From Pararhodospirillum oryzae (lineage in GTDB: Bacteria > Pseudomonadota > Alphaproteobacteria > Rhodospirillales > Rhodospirillaceae), in the NCBI RefSeq assembly GCF_007992075.1, contig NZ_BJZO01000036.1:1-40563 (forward strand): a DNA stretch of 40,563 nucleotides. Direction: 5' to 3'. Below the pieces are notes generated by a model. The model worked only from the letters and a program-made list of their open reading frames with translations, was not told the origin of the DNA and did no database searches. A program made the position numbers and the translations under genes. Shown here piece after piece: positions 17,695 through 24,642 of this stretch; positions within the stretch are counted from its first letter, which is position 1; each line of letters opens with the position of its first letter.

Positions 17695-18669
17695 TTATTC
17701 CCGCTCCGGTCCGGTCTCGGGGCGGTCGGCCACCCACACACAAACGTTGAGTTCGGGGCCGGGCAAGGTCAGGTCCTCGCGCCAGATCAGGCCGGCCTGG
17801 GCGCACCAGGCCTTGATGTCGGCCGAGGCGAAGCCCAGGCGGCGGTGGTTGTGGCGTTCGCGCAGATCCTCGCGCTCGTGGGGGGCGAGGTCGGCCACGA
17901 TCAGGCGCCCGCCGGGGCGCAGCACCCGGGCCGCCTCGGCGATCACGGCGCCGGGGTGCTCGGCGAAGTGCAAGACCTGATGAACGCTGATGGCATCGAA
18001 GCTGGCCGAGGGCCAGGGCAGCGCGTACATGTCGCCCTGGCGCACCTGGGCGTGGCGGATCCGGGCCTTGTCGAGGTTGGCCCGGGCCAGGCTCAGCATC
18101 TCGCGCGACTGGTCGATGCCGGTGGCGTGCCGGGCCAGGGGGGCCAGGCGTTCCAGCAGGCGCCCGGTGCCGGTGCCGATATCCAGCAAATCGCGGATCG
18201 GGCGGCCGGCCAGGCGCTGGGCAATGGCGTTTTCCACCGGCTCCTCGGCGCCCGAAAGGCGGCGCAGTTCATCCCACTGGGGGGCGTTGGAGCGGAAATA
18301 GGCGGCGGCCGCGTCGGCGCGCTCGGCGCGCAGGGCTTCGAGGCGGGCGCGATCGACGGCGAGCAGGCCGGCGGTTTCATCGGTGGCGCCCGCTTCCCCC
18401 GCCACGAGGCCGACAATGGCCCGCGCGACCTGGGCCCCGGGGCCGGCGGGCGCGAGGCGGTAAAACACCCAGGTGCCTTCGGGCAGGCGGTCCAGCAAAC
18501 CGGCCTCGCACATCACCTTCAGGTGACGGGAAACCCGGGGCTGGCTGAGCCCCAGGATCCGCACCAGGTCGGATACGCTCAGGTCGCCTTGCGCGCACAG
18601 AGCCAGCAGGCGCAACCGGGTTGCCTCCGCCGCCGCCCGCAGGCCGATCAGCACCGCCTCCACCCCCAT
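17695..18669 (-). CDS. sahR: ArsR-family regulator fused to a SAM methyltransferase domain (SahR-like)
   Basis: 324 residues. Residues 1-75 form an ArsR winged helix with recognition helix LSQPRVSRHLKVM (41-53) and wing TWVFYRLAP. Residues 150-300 form a class I methyltransferase fold with LLDIGTGTGR (161-170), a GIDQSREML acidic strand and RVLRPGGRLIVADLAPHERE. This fusion, placed upstream of metF-metH, matches SahR, a regulator of methionine-cycle genes that responds to S-adenosylhomocysteine; the name rests on that context plus architecture. A perfect palindrome 35 bp upstream of the ATG is the probable operator. The methyltransferase fold may act only as ligand sensor. GGAGG precedes the ATG closely. 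Confidence 0.83.
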   Translation of the reverse strand: MGVEAVLIGLRAAAEATRLRLLALCAQGDLSVSDLVRILGLSQPRVSRHLKVMCEAGLLDRLPEGTWVFYRLAPAGPGAQVARAIVGLVAGEAGATDETAGLLAVDRARLEALRAERADAAAAYFRSNAPQWDELRRLSGAEEPVENAIAQRLAGRPIRDLLDIGTGTGRLLERLAPLARHATGIDQSREMLSLARANLDKARIRHAQVRQGDMYALPWPSASFDAISVHQVLHFAEHPGAVIAEAARVLRPGGRLIVADLAPHEREDLRERHNHRRLGFASADIKAWCAQAGLIWREDLTLPGPELNVCVWVADRPETGPERE

Positions 18670-18703
18670 GGTCCTCCCTGGTTTGTCGTTCCATATATTC
18701 CTA

Positions 18704-18736
18704 TATAAAGATATCTTTATACGATGTGTACCGCAA
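18704..18736 (-). promoter_or_regulatory. Palindromic operator overlapping the regulator-metF-metH promoter
   Basis: The perfect 18-bp palindrome TATAAAGATATCTTTATA covers 18704-18721, in strong AT contrast to its surroundings. On the minus strand TTGCGG (18736-18731), a 17-bp spacer and TATCTT (18713-18708) make a plausible promoter whose -10 lies inside the palindrome, so bound regulator would block transcription. That it serves the SahR-like protein is inference. Confidence 0.65.
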
Positions 18737-18879
18737 GTGCTTTCGCGTGGGGTGGCGTTCGGCCGTCGGCTGTGGTAGGCAAAACGTCAATTCCGAGGAT
18801 CCCACGCCCGGTTACGCGGTCGTGTTCGCCTCGTTTGGAATCATCCCCCCGTTCCTCCCCTTGCGAGAAAGAGAAGTCC

Positions 18880-19518
18880 ATGTTGCGACGCGCCCTCGCG
18901 CCCGTTTTCGCCCTTGTCCTGTTGCTGGGGGGCACCGCGCCATCGCTGGCGCTGGACCTTCCGAAGGACCCCGGCGCCTTCGTCCAGGAACTGAGCCGCT
19001 ACGCCATTGACGATATTCTGAAGGCGGATGTCTCGCAGCAAGAGCGGATCTCGCGCTTTGAGATCCTCCTTGATAACGCCTTCGACATGGGCTTCATCGC
19101 CCGCTTCGTGGTGGGTGGCGCCTGGAATAGCGCGACCCCGGCCCAGCGCACCGAATTCGCCAAGCTGTTCCGCGACATGAACGTGATCAACTGGGGCAGC
19201 CGTTTCGACGAGTACGGCGGCCAGCGCATCCAGGTGGTTAACGTGCAAAGCCAGGACTCGCGCGGCGGCCGGCTGCACGAGGTGACGACGGCCATCGGCA
19301 ACGAAGGCGACAAGGCCATGGTGGTGGTCTGGGTCCTGCGCGAGAACCCCGAGAACCAGGGCCGCCTGGGGGTCATCGACCTGAAGGTGGAAGGGGTCAG
19401 CATGGCCCAGACCTTCCGCAGCGAATACCTGGCCGTTTTGAAGTCCACGGGCTCGATGGACGGCCTGAACCAGGTGCTGCGCGACAAGATTGCCTCGCTC
19501 AACAACACCAGGGGATAA
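18880..19518 (+). CDS. MlaC/Ttg2D-family periplasmic phospholipid-binding protein
   Basis: 212 residues with a cleavable signal peptide (RR, then hydrophobic LAPVFALVLLLGG, likely cleavage after PSLA near residue 24). The mature region fits the MlaC fold: FVQELSRYAIDDIL, RISRFEILLDNAFDMGFIARFVVG and FRSEYLAVLKSTGSMDGL. MlaC proteins shuttle phospholipids between outer and inner membranes for the Mla transporter. No mlaFEDB genes are nearby, so it is a solitary paralogue, and a specialised lipid partner is possible. The ATG at 18880 is chosen because it begins the signal peptide. A strong terminator follows. Confidence 0.85.
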   Translation: MLRRALAPVFALVLLLGGTAPSLALDLPKDPGAFVQELSRYAIDDILKADVSQQERISRFEILLDNAFDMGFIARFVVGGAWNSATPAQRTEFAKLFRDMNVINWGSRFDEYGGQRIQVVNVQSQDSRGGRLHEVTTAIGNEGDKAMVVVWVLRENPENQGRLGVIDLKVEGVSMAQTFRSEYLAVLKSTGSMDGLNQVLRDKIASLNNTRG

Positions 19519-19542
19519 GCGCGCTTTCCCCCCTTTCGCCCC

Positions 19543-20676
19543 TCACTTCAGGAGCACCCCTTCGGGGGTGCTTTTTTTTGTCTCCCCCCTTTCGTCGGGC
19601 GGGGATGGGGGAGGGGGAGAGGGAGGGGGAGGGGACGAGGGAGGGGGAGAGGACGAGGGAGAGGGCGGGGCCAGCTGGGGCGGGGCGTTGGGGGCTGCCA
19701 CGGCCGCGTCGGAAGGAGGGGGAGCGGGCGCCCCGGCGGCGGGCGGTTCCTCGGGCCAGCCGGCCGCCTTCAGGCGGGCGTGTCCCTGGCGGCTGACGGG
19801 CACGCTCTGGCCGTTTTGCAGCAGCACCCGCAACCGCTGCCCTTCGCGGGCCACCTCGCGCACGGCGTCGCGCGCCACCCACCAGCTGCGATGCACCCGC
19901 ACGCCATCGTTCGGGGCGAAGTCGGCGGCAAGGTCGGCGACCAGGTCGGAGAAACGGCGCAAGACCAGGCCCTCGCCGTCGGCCGCGTGCACGCGCACGT
20001 GATGGCCGGCCCCTTCCAGGCACAGGATCGGGCCGGCCAATCCCGGCGGCAAGAGCCGAAGCGGCCGGCGCAAGACCAAGGGGGCGTCGCCGGCTTCGGG
20101 ATCAAGGGACCCGGGGGCCTCGAACGGCAGGGGCAGGGGGGGCATCGCGGGAGGGGCCGAGCGGGCCAGCCGTTCGCGCAGGCGGGCCAGGGCCCGCGCT
20201 TCGCGCACCCGCGCCCCCGGCCCCCCCGCCGCCATCTGCGCCCACGAAACCGGCGGCCGGCCCCAGGGGCGGCGCTCGATCGCGCCCCACAGGACCAGGG
20301 CCCCGCCCAGGTGCAGGGCGAACCCCAGGGCAAGGCTGGTGACCAGCGGACCGGGCGGGGCCAGGAGGGAGGGAACGGCAAGGGCCAGCGCGCGCAACGC
20401 CAGCCCCAGGGGCAGGCTGGCAAGGGCCGCCGCGATCCCCACCACCACCAGCCCGGGCACCCGGGACCCGGACAGCACGGCGCACACCCCGTGCACGCTG
20501 ACCAGGACAAGCCCCCATGCGCCCGCCACCACGGCCGCCGCGCCCACCCACAAACCGGGATCGCTTCTTGCCCCGGCCGGATCAACCACCGTGGCAGGCC
20601 AGCCGGCCAGCAGCACGCCGGCCAGCACGAGCCTTTCCAGGGAACGCCAGAGTCGACCAGGAGTCAGCCAGGCCAC
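19543..20676 (-). CDS. Membrane-anchored LytTR-domain transcription factor
   Basis: 377 residues from a GTG start with GGAGG upstream. Four membrane segments are evident (about 15-33, 41-68, 73-101, 110-133). A cytoplasmic linker follows, then a LytTR DNA-binding domain at about 213-305 with ILCLEGAGHHVRVHA, LVADLAADFAPNDGVRVHR, SWWVARDAV and VPVSRQGHARL. It probably senses something in or near the membrane and binds DNA while anchored. Residues 311-377 are a Pro/Ser/Ala tail that may be disordered; its codons run through the mlaC-family gene's terminator. Targets are unknown; a divergent PAS gene lies 337 bp upstream. Confidence 0.85.
   Translation of the reverse strand: MAWLTPGRLWRSLERLVLAGVLLAGWPATVVDPAGARSDPGLWVGAAAVVAGAWGLVLVSVHGVCAVLSGSRVPGLVVVGIAAALASLPLGLALRALALAVPSLLAPPGPLVTSLALGFALHLGGALVLWGAIERRPWGRPPVSWAQMAAGGPGARVREARALARLRERLARSAPPAMPPLPLPFEAPGSLDPEAGDAPLVLRRPLRLLPPGLAGPILCLEGAGHHVRVHAADGEGLVLRRFSDLVADLAADFAPNDGVRVHRSWWVARDAVREVAREGQRLRVLLQNGQSVPVSRQGHARLKAAGWPEEPPAAGAPAPPPSDAAVAAPNAPPQLAPPSPSSSPPPSSPPPPSPPPPSPPDERGETKKSTPEGVLLK
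19553..19579 (+). terminator. Strong intrinsic terminator of the MlaC-family gene
   Basis: Stem AGCACCCC/GGGGTGCT with a TTCG tetraloop and eight T residues, 34 bp after the stop codon. It lies inside the last codons of the convergent LytTR gene. Confidence 0.92.
19598..19670. repeat. Purine-only G-rich tract
   Basis: About 70 nt of nearly uninterrupted G and A on the plus strand, with many runs of three to five G. It encodes the Pro/Ser-rich tail of the LytTR protein on the minus strand and has high G-quadruplex or triplex potential. Confidence 0.8.
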
Positions 20677-21013
20677 GGGGGGGGACCTCCTTCATGCCGG
20701 GGGCCTTTGCCTGTTCTTGTCTTGCCTCGGGTCACGGTGCGCTTCGTCGCGCGTGCTCATTTTAATACCGCGAAAAGCGTTGAAAACCCGTCTGACGCGC
20801 GGCTGGTGTTTGAAAGAGTCTTTCTTTCGTGCGTCATTCCCGATCAGGCGGCGGCGTTCGCGGTTCTTGTTTGGGCATGTCCAGGCTTCGGGTAGAATAA
20901 AAATCCTGTGCGGAGGAACCAAGCCCACCTCGCCGGCCACCCAGGAACGCGCTTCCCTCAAATGCGTGAAATGCTGGGCGGATAGGGTCCCAAAATCGAC
21001 GGGGGTCAAGAAG
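20677..21013. other. Divergent intergenic region with a promoter
   Basis: No gene is supported in these 337 bp between divergent LytTR and PAS genes. A good plus-strand promoter is seen: TTGGGC (20871-20876), 16-bp spacer, TAGAAT (20893-20898), leaving a leader of about 110 nt to the PAS ATG. GGAGG at 20690-20694 belongs to the LytTR start. No operator repeat was recognised. Confidence 0.6.
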
Positions 21014-21538
21014 ATGGCGCGACCGACAGTACCGCCAACGGGTGTGGAACGCACCTTTGGCGACGACGAATTGATCGTGTCCAAAACCGATATCAAGGGG
21101 GTGATTACCTACGCCAACCAGGTTTTCCAACGGGTGGCCGGGTTCACCGAATCGGAGTTGGTTGGCCAGCCTCATAATATTATTCGTCATCCCGAGATGC
21201 CGGCTTGTGTTTTCAAGTTGCTGTGGGACACCATCGAGGCGGGGAACGAGATTTTCGCCTACGTGATCAACCAGGCCAAGAACGGGGATCATTACTGGGT
21301 TTTCGCGCACGTCACGCCCACGTTCGACGCCTCGGGGCGGATTGTCAGCTACCATTCCAGCCGGCGCTCGCCGCGCCGCGAGGCCCTGCCCGCCGTGCGC
21401 GACCTGTACGCCACCTTGCTGGCCGAGGAGAAGCGCCACGCCTCGCCCAAGGACGGCATGGCCGCCGCCTTGCGCCTGGTCAACGACCTAATGAATCAGA
21501 ACGGGACGGACTACCCCCACTTCGTTCATACTTTGTGA
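21014..21538 (+). CDS. Stand-alone Aer-type PAS protein
   Basis: 174 residues. Residues 12-115 form a PAS domain close in pattern to the redox-sensing PAS of the Aer receptor: LIVSKTDIKGVITYANQVF, GFTESELVGQPHNIIRHPEM, NGDHYWVFAHVTP and SYHSSRRSP. Aer PAS binds FAD, so FAD binding is likely. No membrane, HAMP or signalling domain follows; the last 60 residues are helical and end PHFVHTL. Several chemotactic alphaproteobacteria carry such soluble PAS proteins, but a partner is not visible here. It has its own promoter and ends in a long inverted repeat. Confidence 0.86.
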   Translation: MARPTVPPTGVERTFGDDELIVSKTDIKGVITYANQVFQRVAGFTESELVGQPHNIIRHPEMPACVFKLLWDTIEAGNEIFAYVINQAKNGDHYWVFAHVTPTFDASGRIVSYHSSRRSPRREALPAVRDLYATLLAEEKRHASPKDGMAAALRLVNDLMNQNGTDYPHFVHTL

Positions 21539-21548
21539 GGCGGTGGGC

Positions 21549-21637
21549 GGATCCCCAGGGAAGCCCCCTGTTTGGCGTTTGTCCGGGAAAAGGGCGCGCC
21601 GCCTTTCCCGCGAGGGCAAACGCGCTCAAGGGGATCC
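21549..21637. terminator. Long nested inverted repeat between convergent genes
   Basis: Three nested stems share one centre: GGATCCCC/GGGGATCC (21549-21556 with 21630-21637), GCGTTTG/CAAACGC (21575-21581 with 21617-21623) and CGGGAAA/TTTCCCG (21584-21590 with 21604-21610). It ends 9 bp before the stop of the convergent LprI-domain gene and probably terminates both transcripts, although there is no T-run. Confidence 0.6.
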
Positions 21638-21646
21638 GGCCTTGCG

Positions 21647-22825
21647 TCAGGGCTGGCGGCCCTTCGCGGCGGGCGTGCTGACGCAAGCGTCGAAGGCCGC
21701 GCCCAGGGCTTGCAGGGAAGGGGGATCCAGGGCCAGGAGTCCGGGCCGGTGCAGGAGGCGCGCCACGCAGCGGTCGGCCTGGCTGCCGGAGGTTTCCAGC
21801 ACGCTCCAGTCGGTTTGCGGGTCAAGGCGGGCCTCGACCAGGGTTTCGTTGGCCCCGTTCGCGTTGATCCGGGTCACCAGGGTGGCCACGCAGCAGATCG
21901 CGCAATCACTCATGCCCGCGAGAATCGGTTCGTTTTCGATGGTTTGGGCGCTCGCCGCTTCCATCAGTCCCACCGGGGTGACGTTGATATCCAGAATGAC
22001 CCCCGTTCCCTCGCGGCGGGCATTCTGGATCCCGCCGCTGCACCGGTCGCCCCCGCCGCGCACGGTTTCCACCGTGATCCGGGGCTCGCCCGCGGGCCCA
22101 AGGTCGCGTTCGATCGCGACCAGGCTTGAAAAATAGCCGGTCCCGCCCCCGTTGACCGTGACCAGCGCCAGGCGGCGGCCGTTGGCTCCGTCGCCCAGGT
22201 CCTTGCTGGCGACCCAGGCCCAGGCCGGGGCCTGGGGGGTGGCTTCGGCGCTGAGCGTGCCGTCCGGGTTTTCCTGGGGTGGGTTGTGGGCGTTGCCCTG
22301 GTTGCACAGCGCGAGCGGCACCGGCGCGGCGACCCCTTCATCGATGTCGGGCAGGGCGGCGGCCAGGCAAAGGGGGTGGATGAATCCGGGATCCTTGATC
22401 CGGGCGGAGGGGGGCGCGGGGGGAGGTGCTCCCAGTTCGGCCAGGCGCTGGTCGTAAACGCCGGCCAGGCAAGGCGCGACCCGCCACAGCAGGTCCAAGG
22501 TCACATCCTCGGTCGCGGGCAAGGCGGCGGGCAGGGAACAGGCCTTGTCGCGGGCCTTGAGCCAGGCCCGTTGCGTAGCGACCAGCGCCGGCACCTGATC
22601 GGGGGCGAGCGCGGCCTTGCGCGCGGCGAAGGCGTCGCTCAGGGCCCGGTCGCGGGCCGCCAGTCCGCCATCGGCGCAGATCACCCGTTCGGCCACGCTG
22701 GTGGCCTTGTCGCAGTCGAACCCGGGTTGGGCGGCTCCGGCCGGGGAGGCGCCGGCCAGGCTGGCCAGCGCCAGCAGGGCCCCCAGCCCCTTGCCGATGC
22801 CCCCGGGCCGCCGGCTTGAGGACAC
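21647..22825 (-). CDS. Secreted protein with LprI-like N-terminal domain
   Basis: 392 residues from a GTG start at 22825, chosen because GGAGG lies 5 nt upstream and the product then begins with a clear signal peptide (SSSRRPGG, hydrophobic LGALLALASLAGA, cleavage after SPAGA near residue 31). The mature part starts with an LprI/DUF1311 module: FDCDKATSVAERVIC, LSDAFAARKAAL, QRAWLKARDKAC. The remaining 250 residues are unrecognised and contain several Cys (SDCAICC). LprI-type proteins are known as lysozyme inhibitors, but DUF1311 also occurs in proteins of other roles. It lies downstream of a small lipoprotein gene on the same strand. Confidence 0.82.
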   Translation of the reverse strand: MSSSRRPGGIGKGLGALLALASLAGASPAGAAQPGFDCDKATSVAERVICADGGLAARDRALSDAFAARKAALAPDQVPALVATQRAWLKARDKACSLPAALPATEDVTLDLLWRVAPCLAGVYDQRLAELGAPPPAPPSARIKDPGFIHPLCLAAALPDIDEGVAAPVPLALCNQGNAHNPPQENPDGTLSAEATPQAPAWAWVASKDLGDGANGRRLALVTVNGGGTGYFSSLVAIERDLGPAGEPRITVETVRGGGDRCSGGIQNARREGTGVILDINVTPVGLMEAASAQTIENEPILAGMSDCAICCVATLVTRINANGANETLVEARLDPQTDWSVLETSGSQADRCVARLLHRPGLLALDPPSLQALGAAFDACVSTPAAKGRQP

Positions 22826-23002
22826 GGCTTCCTCCCGGGGGACGCGCCGTGCGTCCTCAATCCCGGCCCCTCCGCCGTTCGTGGAGGCCAGGGGCGCCCG
22901 CGATCCGAGGCGGGGCAGGGCAGGCAAGGGCGACGGTTGGACCATGGCACGACTCCAGCAAAGGCCCGCGTGGGGACGCGGGTTCTCCGGGCGCAAGGCG
23001 GC

Positions 23003-23284
23003 TCAGCGCTTGCGGCGCAGGAGATGGCCCGCGGGGCAGGTGGCTTCGCCTTGGGCATTCCATTGCACCGGCTTGACCCGCTCCAGGGTGAAGGGGCCGG
23101 CATCGGCGTTGACGCATTCGCAGGCCATCATGGCGCACGCGAGCGGCAAGCGTTCCCCGGCGGCGCCGGAGCCCGTGCCTTCCGCGCAGCCACCGGCAAG
23201 CAGTGGCAGGGCCACAAGGGGCAGGACCCGGGTGACCCACGCCAGGACCGGCACGCGGCGCCGGACGGGAAGCAAGGCAGGCAT
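23003..23284 (-). CDS. Small putative lipoprotein
   Basis: 93 residues with a basic N-terminus, a hydrophobic segment and a near-canonical lipobox ending LLAGGC (Cys33). The mature part is about 60 residues with CAMMACECVNADAGPF and a second Cys in TCPAGH, suggesting disulfides in the periplasm. No family recognised. It is followed after 177 bp by the secreted LprI-domain gene, so the two may act together at the cell envelope. The ribosome-binding site is weak, which lowers confidence in the exact start. Confidence 0.6.
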   Translation of the reverse strand: MPALLPVRRRVPVLAWVTRVLPLVALPLLAGGCAEGTGSGAAGERLPLACAMMACECVNADAGPFTLERVKPVQWNAQGEATCPAGHLLRRKR

Positions 23285-23420
23285 GGCAAGGATCCCTCTG
23301 TCGGAGCGGTCAAGGGGGCCCGCCGGGGTGACAAGGGTGGGGGCACCCGCAGGGCGTTCGGTAAGCTAGCCATCCGTCGATCCTGGCGCAAGCCCCCGGC
23401 CCGGGTGCCGGGAGCCTGCC

Positions 23421-24104
23421 TCAAGGCGCGGCCGTGGAGGCAAGCCAGGCGCGGCAGTGATCGAGTCGCACGCCTTCCAGGCTGTCGAGGACGGCCGCCG
23501 CCCCGATGAACGCCTCGTGCCGGGTGTAGGCGGAGCGGGTGACGAGGCAGCCGAGGCCGGCGGCGGTGGCGGCGGCGAGGCCGGGCGGGCTGTCCTCGAT
23601 GGCCAGGGTCCGCGTGGGGTCAAGGCCCAGCGCGTCCAGGGCCAGCCGGTAAATCGCCGGATCGGGCTTGCGCCGGGGGGCCTGTTCGCCGGCGAAAACG
23701 GCCATGGCCCCGGCGCGGCGAGGGCCCAGGCCCGCCACCACGGCGCGCACCGCGCGCTCGTCGGAGGTGGAGCACACCCCCACCTTGATCCCCGCCGCCA
23801 GGGCCTCGTCGATCAGCGCCGCCACGCCCGGACGAATCGGCAGCCGTCCCCCTTCCACCCATGCCTGGAACAGGTCGGTCTTGCGCTGGTGCAAGGCCAG
23901 CACGGCCGCGTCGTCGAGGCGGTCGCCGAAAAAGCGGCGCAGGCGATGGCGCCCGCCCGCCGTTTCCAGAAGAGCGCCGTAGGTGTCCACCGACCAGCGG
24001 TCGGGCAGCCCGGCTTCCTCGAAAGCCTGGTTGAACGCCACCCGGTGCCCGTCCGGCTCGGTTTCGGCCAGCACCCCGTCGCAATCGAACAACAATCCAT
24101 CCAT
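23421..24104 (-). CDS. HAD-superfamily phosphatase, CbbY-like
   Basis: 227 residues with all four HAD motifs: DCDG with nucleophile Asp7 and Asp9, STS in GVCSTSDERAV, Lys in RRKPDPAIY, and EDSPPGLAAATAAG. The N-terminus DGVLAETEPDGHRVAFNQAF is the CbbY pattern; CbbY removes xylulose-1,5-bisphosphate, an inhibitor of Rubisco, in autotrophs. No cbb genes are nearby, so beta-phosphoglucomutase or phosphoglycolate phosphatase activity remains possible. The ATG at 24104 has GGGAG 7 nt upstream and begins directly on motif I. Confidence 0.85.
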   Translation of the reverse strand: MDGLLFDCDGVLAETEPDGHRVAFNQAFEEAGLPDRWSVDTYGALLETAGGRHRLRRFFGDRLDDAAVLALHQRKTDLFQAWVEGGRLPIRPGVAALIDEALAAGIKVGVCSTSDERAVRAVVAGLGPRRAGAMAVFAGEQAPRRKPDPAIYRLALDALGLDPTRTLAIEDSPPGLAAATAAGLGCLVTRSAYTRHEAFIGAAAVLDSLEGVRLDHCRAWLASTAAP

Positions 24105-24222
24105 GCGTCCGCTCCCGTTCGCGTGCCGGCTCGCGTTCACCATGCCGGAAACTCCCCCGTTCCCGGAAAGGCCGGCCGCGAACACAGGCCAGCCCGGGCG
24201 GGACGTGCCGGCGGTTCGGCGG

Positions 24223-24417
24223 TCAGGGCTGCCCGGTCCCGGGCCACAGGACCGCCTGCGCGACGATGACATCCTGGCCATTGAAGGTGGCGGCGGGAGA
24301 GCCATGGAGCTGGTAGCCAAGCTCCAGGGCCTGGGATACGCGCTGGCAGAATGTCGCGTCGTCCTTGCCGGTCAGAAGACGATAGCGCGGAAGACCATCG
24401 GGCGGGTTTGTGGGCAT
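24223..24417 (-). CDS. DUF1737 family small protein
   Basis: 64 residues: MPTNPPDGLPRYRLLTGKDD, then FCQRVSQALELGYQLHGSP and NGQDVIVAQAVLWP, the short DUF1737 pattern (Y-R-L-L-T-G, then W/Y-x-L-x-G-x-P, then A-Q-A). The family has no established function. The ATG at 24417 has AGGAG at good spacing; the frame extends upstream without protein-like sequence. Confidence 0.8.
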   Translation of the reverse strand: MPTNPPDGLPRYRLLTGKDDATFCQRVSQALELGYQLHGSPAATFNGQDVIVAQAVLWPGTGQP

Positions 24418-24642
24418 CGCGATCTCCTGGTGCGGGGGAGGGCCATCGGAAAGGGCCTCGCGGTCATGCCGGCGGGGGGGGCACGCGAGGGGGGCGCCCG
24501 GTTCGGTTCCAGCCAGCATCCCGTCGTCATGCCTCCATCGCGTGTCGAGGGGCCCTCATCATACCGGGACTCACCGCCTTTCCGAAAGAGCCGCCGCGTC
24601 AGTTTCCCCTTGCATCCAGGCGGTCGTCCACACATGCCATGC

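Noticed and set aside
22826-22996. Longer N-terminus (57 extra codons) for the LprI-domain protein, including an ATG at 22945 with GGAG
   Set aside because: The GTG at 22825 has a stronger GGAGG and puts a proper signal peptide at the N-terminus; the longer form would bury it.
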